Made by a program: the position numbers and the translations under genes. This document shows positions 5,200-6,610 of a stretch of 6,610 bases of DNA, piece by piece; the first letter of the stretch is position 1, and each line of letters begins with the position of its first letter. The stretch comes from UBA6164 sp964344895. Its GTDB lineage: Bacteria; Patescibacteriota; Gracilibacteria; BD1-5; UBA6164. The DNA is taken from the NCBI GenBank assembly GCA_964344895.1, contig CAYFPB010000077.1:1-6610 (forward strand), written 5' to 3'. The notes beneath the pieces were generated by a model. That model was not told the DNA's origin, made no database searches, and saw only the letters and a list, made by a program, of their open reading frames with translations.

Positions 5200-5982
5200 A
5201 TGAAAAATATAATAAAAAAAATAGAAAAACTTAAATCTTTTCTTCCTCTAGATCAAGTTATGACTAAATCATTAAAAGATTTTCTGGATGTAAAATATAA
5301 TTACAATACTAATGCAATAGAATGAACAACTCTTACTGAAAAAGAAACCAGTCTAGTCTTAAGATGAGAAACTATACCAAAACATAGCTTAATAGAACAT
5401 TTTGAAGTAATTAATCATAGAAATGCTTTTAATTTTATATATAATATTACTAACTGATTTTTAGATAGTAATAAAACATTTGATGAGATTTTTACTAAAG
5501 AAAATCTCTTAAAAATTCATAAAATGCTACTTACAAATATAAACAATGATTTTGCTTGAATTTATAGAAGACAAAATGTTAGAATAGCATTCTCAAGAGC
5601 TGTTTTACCTAGACATGAAAAAGTAGATACTATGATTTCAGACTTTTTTACTAATTCAATAAAATCATATAAAGAACTAAACTTAAATAACTTAGAAGAA
5701 GTACTTAAATTTTGATATGATATTCACTTAAATTTTGTAAAAATTCATCCTTTTGTTGATTGAAATGGTAGGACAGCTAGATTGTTAATGAATTTATGGT
5801 TCCTATATGCTATAAACAACTTAAATATTGTTTATTTCTCAAATAGGCAAGAATATGTAGATTCAATTGAATCTAGTGAAAAAAATATAAAAAACTACTA
5901 TAGTTTTATGAACAAAAACTTTGCAGAAATCAAAACTGAAGAATTAGATTTAATTAAAAATAAAATAATATATAAATTTTAA
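5200..5982 (+). CDS. Class II Fic-domain protein, AMPylase-like (260 aa, code 25)
   Basis: ATG 5200 to TAA 5980-5982, with six in-frame TGA codons. The Fic core motif is intact: HPFVDGNGRTAR (183-194), with catalytic H183, metal-binding D187 and phosphate-binding GNGR. The first Gly of DGNGR is TGA 5761-5763. Upstream, TNAIEGTTLTEKE (37-49) contains the N-terminal inhibitory motif (S/T)xxxE(G/N) of class II Fic proteins: T37, the inhibitory E41 and G42 (TGA 5323-5325). Between them, GIYRRQNVRIAF and then PRHEKVDTMISDFF (about 122-152) match the flap and following helix. Fic enzymes usually transfer AMP from ATP to target hydroxyls, and the E41 helix would hold it inactive until released. The target is unknown. 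No DNA-binding domain or secretion signal is obvious. The gene is alone on its transcript. A standard-code reading would cut it at both key glycines. Confidence 0.93.
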
Positions 5983-6027
5983 GAAACAATATATTAACAT
6001 ATTACAATATGTTAATATATTGTTTCT
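5982..6027. repeat. Perfect 22-bp inverted repeat after the Fic gene, probable terminator
   Basis: The arms 5982-6003 and 6006-6027 are perfectly complementary around a 2-nt AC centre, beginning at the last base of the stop codon. The sequence is A/T-rich with AGAAAC ends. A T7 run occurs at 6034-6040, 6 nt after the stem. It may terminate transcription from one or both sides, but it is longer and more perfect than a terminator needs. Confidence 0.75.
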
Positions 6028-6077
6028 CTGAGATTTTTTTAGGGGGTTGTAGTTAAAAAGATTTAATAAAAATTAGA

Positions 6078-6128
6078 CTTTTTTTGATTTTGAAAAAAAA
6101 TCAAAAAAAGATTTGCGTTTTTTTTTTT
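6078..6128 (+). terminator. 14-bp hairpin with long T-tract
   Basis: CTTTTTTTGATTTT (6078-6091) pairs perfectly with AAAATCAAAAAAAG (6097-6110) across GAAAA, and an 11-nt T-run occurs at 6118-6128. This is a second potential terminator or bidirectional signal after the Fic gene. Nothing else is seen in 6041-6077. Confidence 0.5.
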
Positions 6129-6133
6129 ATAAT
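6128..6133 (+). promoter_or_regulatory. Possible -10 box (TATAAT) of the surface-protein gene
   Basis: A perfect TATAAT ends 155 nt before ATG 6289. No -35 is seen at 15-18 bp. If the 117-bp palindromic element and one 4-bp direct repeat are removed, the distance becomes 34 nt, like other genes here. Confidence 0.3.
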
Positions 6134-6150
6134 AGAATTAATTGGATAGC

Positions 6151-6267
6151 AATTAACTCCTCCCTCTGTCTTTATAGCTAAGACATCTCCTCTATGAGGG
6201 AGATAAAAGAGTTTTCCTCTCATAGAGGGGAAGAAAGCTATAGTAACTAAAGAAGGGGGAGTATATT
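6151..6267. mobile_element. MITE-like palindromic element with TAGC(A) direct repeats
   Basis: The ends AATTAACTCC (6151-6160) and GGAGTATATT (6258-6267) are inverted copies with 8 of 10 matches. TAGC(A) flanks the unit on the left (6147-6151) and right (6268-6272), as a 4-5 bp target duplication would. Inside, TATAGCT (6173-6179) pairs with AGCTATA (6236-6242), and CTCCTCTATGAG (6187-6198) with CTCATAGAGGGG (6219-6230), giving an imperfect hairpin along the whole length. Its G/C-richer composition differs from the flanks. It contains no transposase. It may instead be a structured leader RNA of the next gene. Confidence 0.5.
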
Positions 6268-6288
6268 TAGCACATAACTTAAACAATT

Positions 6289-6610
6289 ATGAAAAAAATC
6301 TTAAAAAATACAAGCTACTCAGCTTATAAATGAATAGTATTTGGAACATTTTTCTGACTAACAGTATTCTCAGTAGCATATACTGCCAGCATTATTGACT
6401 CAACAACAGATCCAACAGTAACTAGTTGAGATTCTATCACAGCTAACTGGTATCAGGATGTGAATAATAAGTTAGGGGGGATAAGTGTTAGTGGAGGGAA
6501 TGTTGGGATTGGTTCACACTCTATTGATGCATTAGAGGCTCGTACCACCCTAGGTTATCAATCACTTCGTAATCAATGATTTAATGTAACAGCCTGAGCT
6601 TTACATAGTT
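6289..6610 (+). CDS. Secreted surface/adhesin-like protein with GYQSL-type repeats, 5' part only (code 25)
   Basis: The frame starts at ATG 6289 and is still open at the window end: 107 codons are visible, five of them TGA. After a basic start (MKKILKN), a hydrophobic segment GIVFGTFFGLTVFSVAYTAS (15-34) looks like a signal peptide or membrane anchor, with possible cleavage near AYTAS. A Ser/Thr-rich linker follows, then WYQDVNNKLGGISVSGG and NVGIGS, a phrase common at the start of long tail-fibre-like or adhesin-like repeats. TTLGYQSLRNQGFNVTAGALHS matches the ALGYQAL.N..G.NTA.GA-type repeat found in trimeric-adhesin heads and related fibres. It is likely exported and displayed on the cell surface, perhaps for contact with another cell. 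The rest, including any anchor, is outside the window. Its codon use (CGT, ACC, GCC, GGG) is richer in G/C than that of its small neighbours. Confidence 0.75.

Noticed and set aside
5782..5982. Separate 66-aa protein at the end of the Fic gene
   Set aside because: It is the C-terminus of the Fic protein in the same frame; its apparent start is an internal TTG leucine codon.
6101..6286. Minus-strand 61-codon frame
   Set aside because: It is produced by the palindromic element and the poly-A/T hairpin, and such palindromes often give spurious frames.
81..6610. UGA as tryptophan (Mycoplasma-type code 4)
   Set aside because: TGA falls on conserved Gly positions in Fic and epimerase motifs, and TGG is already used for Trp in the same genes.
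1..6610. CRISPR arrays, tRNA or rRNA genes
   Set aside because: No regularly spaced direct repeats, cloverleaf pattern or rRNA-like conserved segments were seen on either strand.

Overview
This AT-rich window comes from a bacterium that reads UGA as glycine (genetic code 25). That points to a Candidate Phyla Radiation lineage of the Absconditabacteria (SR1) / Gracilibacteria type. With TAA and TAG as the only stops, the short open frames join into nine plus-strand genes carrying 49 in-frame TGA codons. Several TGAs fall on invariant glycines: the first Gly of the Fic motif HPFxDGNGR, the inhibitory TxxxEG of the same protein, and HVEAGIRT of a UDP-GlcNAc 2-epimerase. TGG is used for tryptophan in the same genes, so TGA is not a Trp codon here. 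Which of the two phyla this is cannot be decided from the window.

Layout. At 81-689 is a charged protein of unknown function, followed 8 bp later by an EamA/DMT-type transporter (698-1540), probably one operon. Then come four small, separately promoted genes: an unknown basic protein (1613-1972), an unknown protein with no TGA codons and the only Shine-Dalgarno site (2094-2597), a stand-alone response-regulator receiver domain (2700-3137), and a PemK/MazF-family toxin-like protein (3234-3629). A 120-bp non-coding gap (3630-3749) holds hairpins and a near-consensus minus-strand promoter aimed at the 3' end of the toxin gene. Next are a UDP-GlcNAc 2-epimerase with an unusual insertion (3750-5138) and a class II Fic protein (5200-5982). 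The 306-bp gap 5983-6288 is filled by a perfect 22-bp inverted repeat, a hairpin/T-tract terminator and a MITE-like palindrome flanked by TAGC(A) direct repeats. The window ends in the 5' part of a secreted surface protein with GYQSL-type repeats (6289 onward).

Expression. Six start sites share one design: a TTGACT-like -35, a 15-16 bp spacer, a TATAAT-like -10, and 26-34 nt from the -10 to the ATG, usually with no Shine-Dalgarno. Terminator hairpins abut or overlap the next promoter.

How the genes work together. No single pathway links them. The epimerase (cell-surface sugar supply) and the surface protein suggest envelope functions. The PemK-like protein, the Fic protein and the lone receiver are regulatory or effector modules of the kind found in accessory regions. 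The most notable points are the missing antitoxin gene beside the toxin with a candidate antisense promoter, the gene that does not use the reassigned codon, and a possible MITE insertion in the leader of the surface-protein gene.
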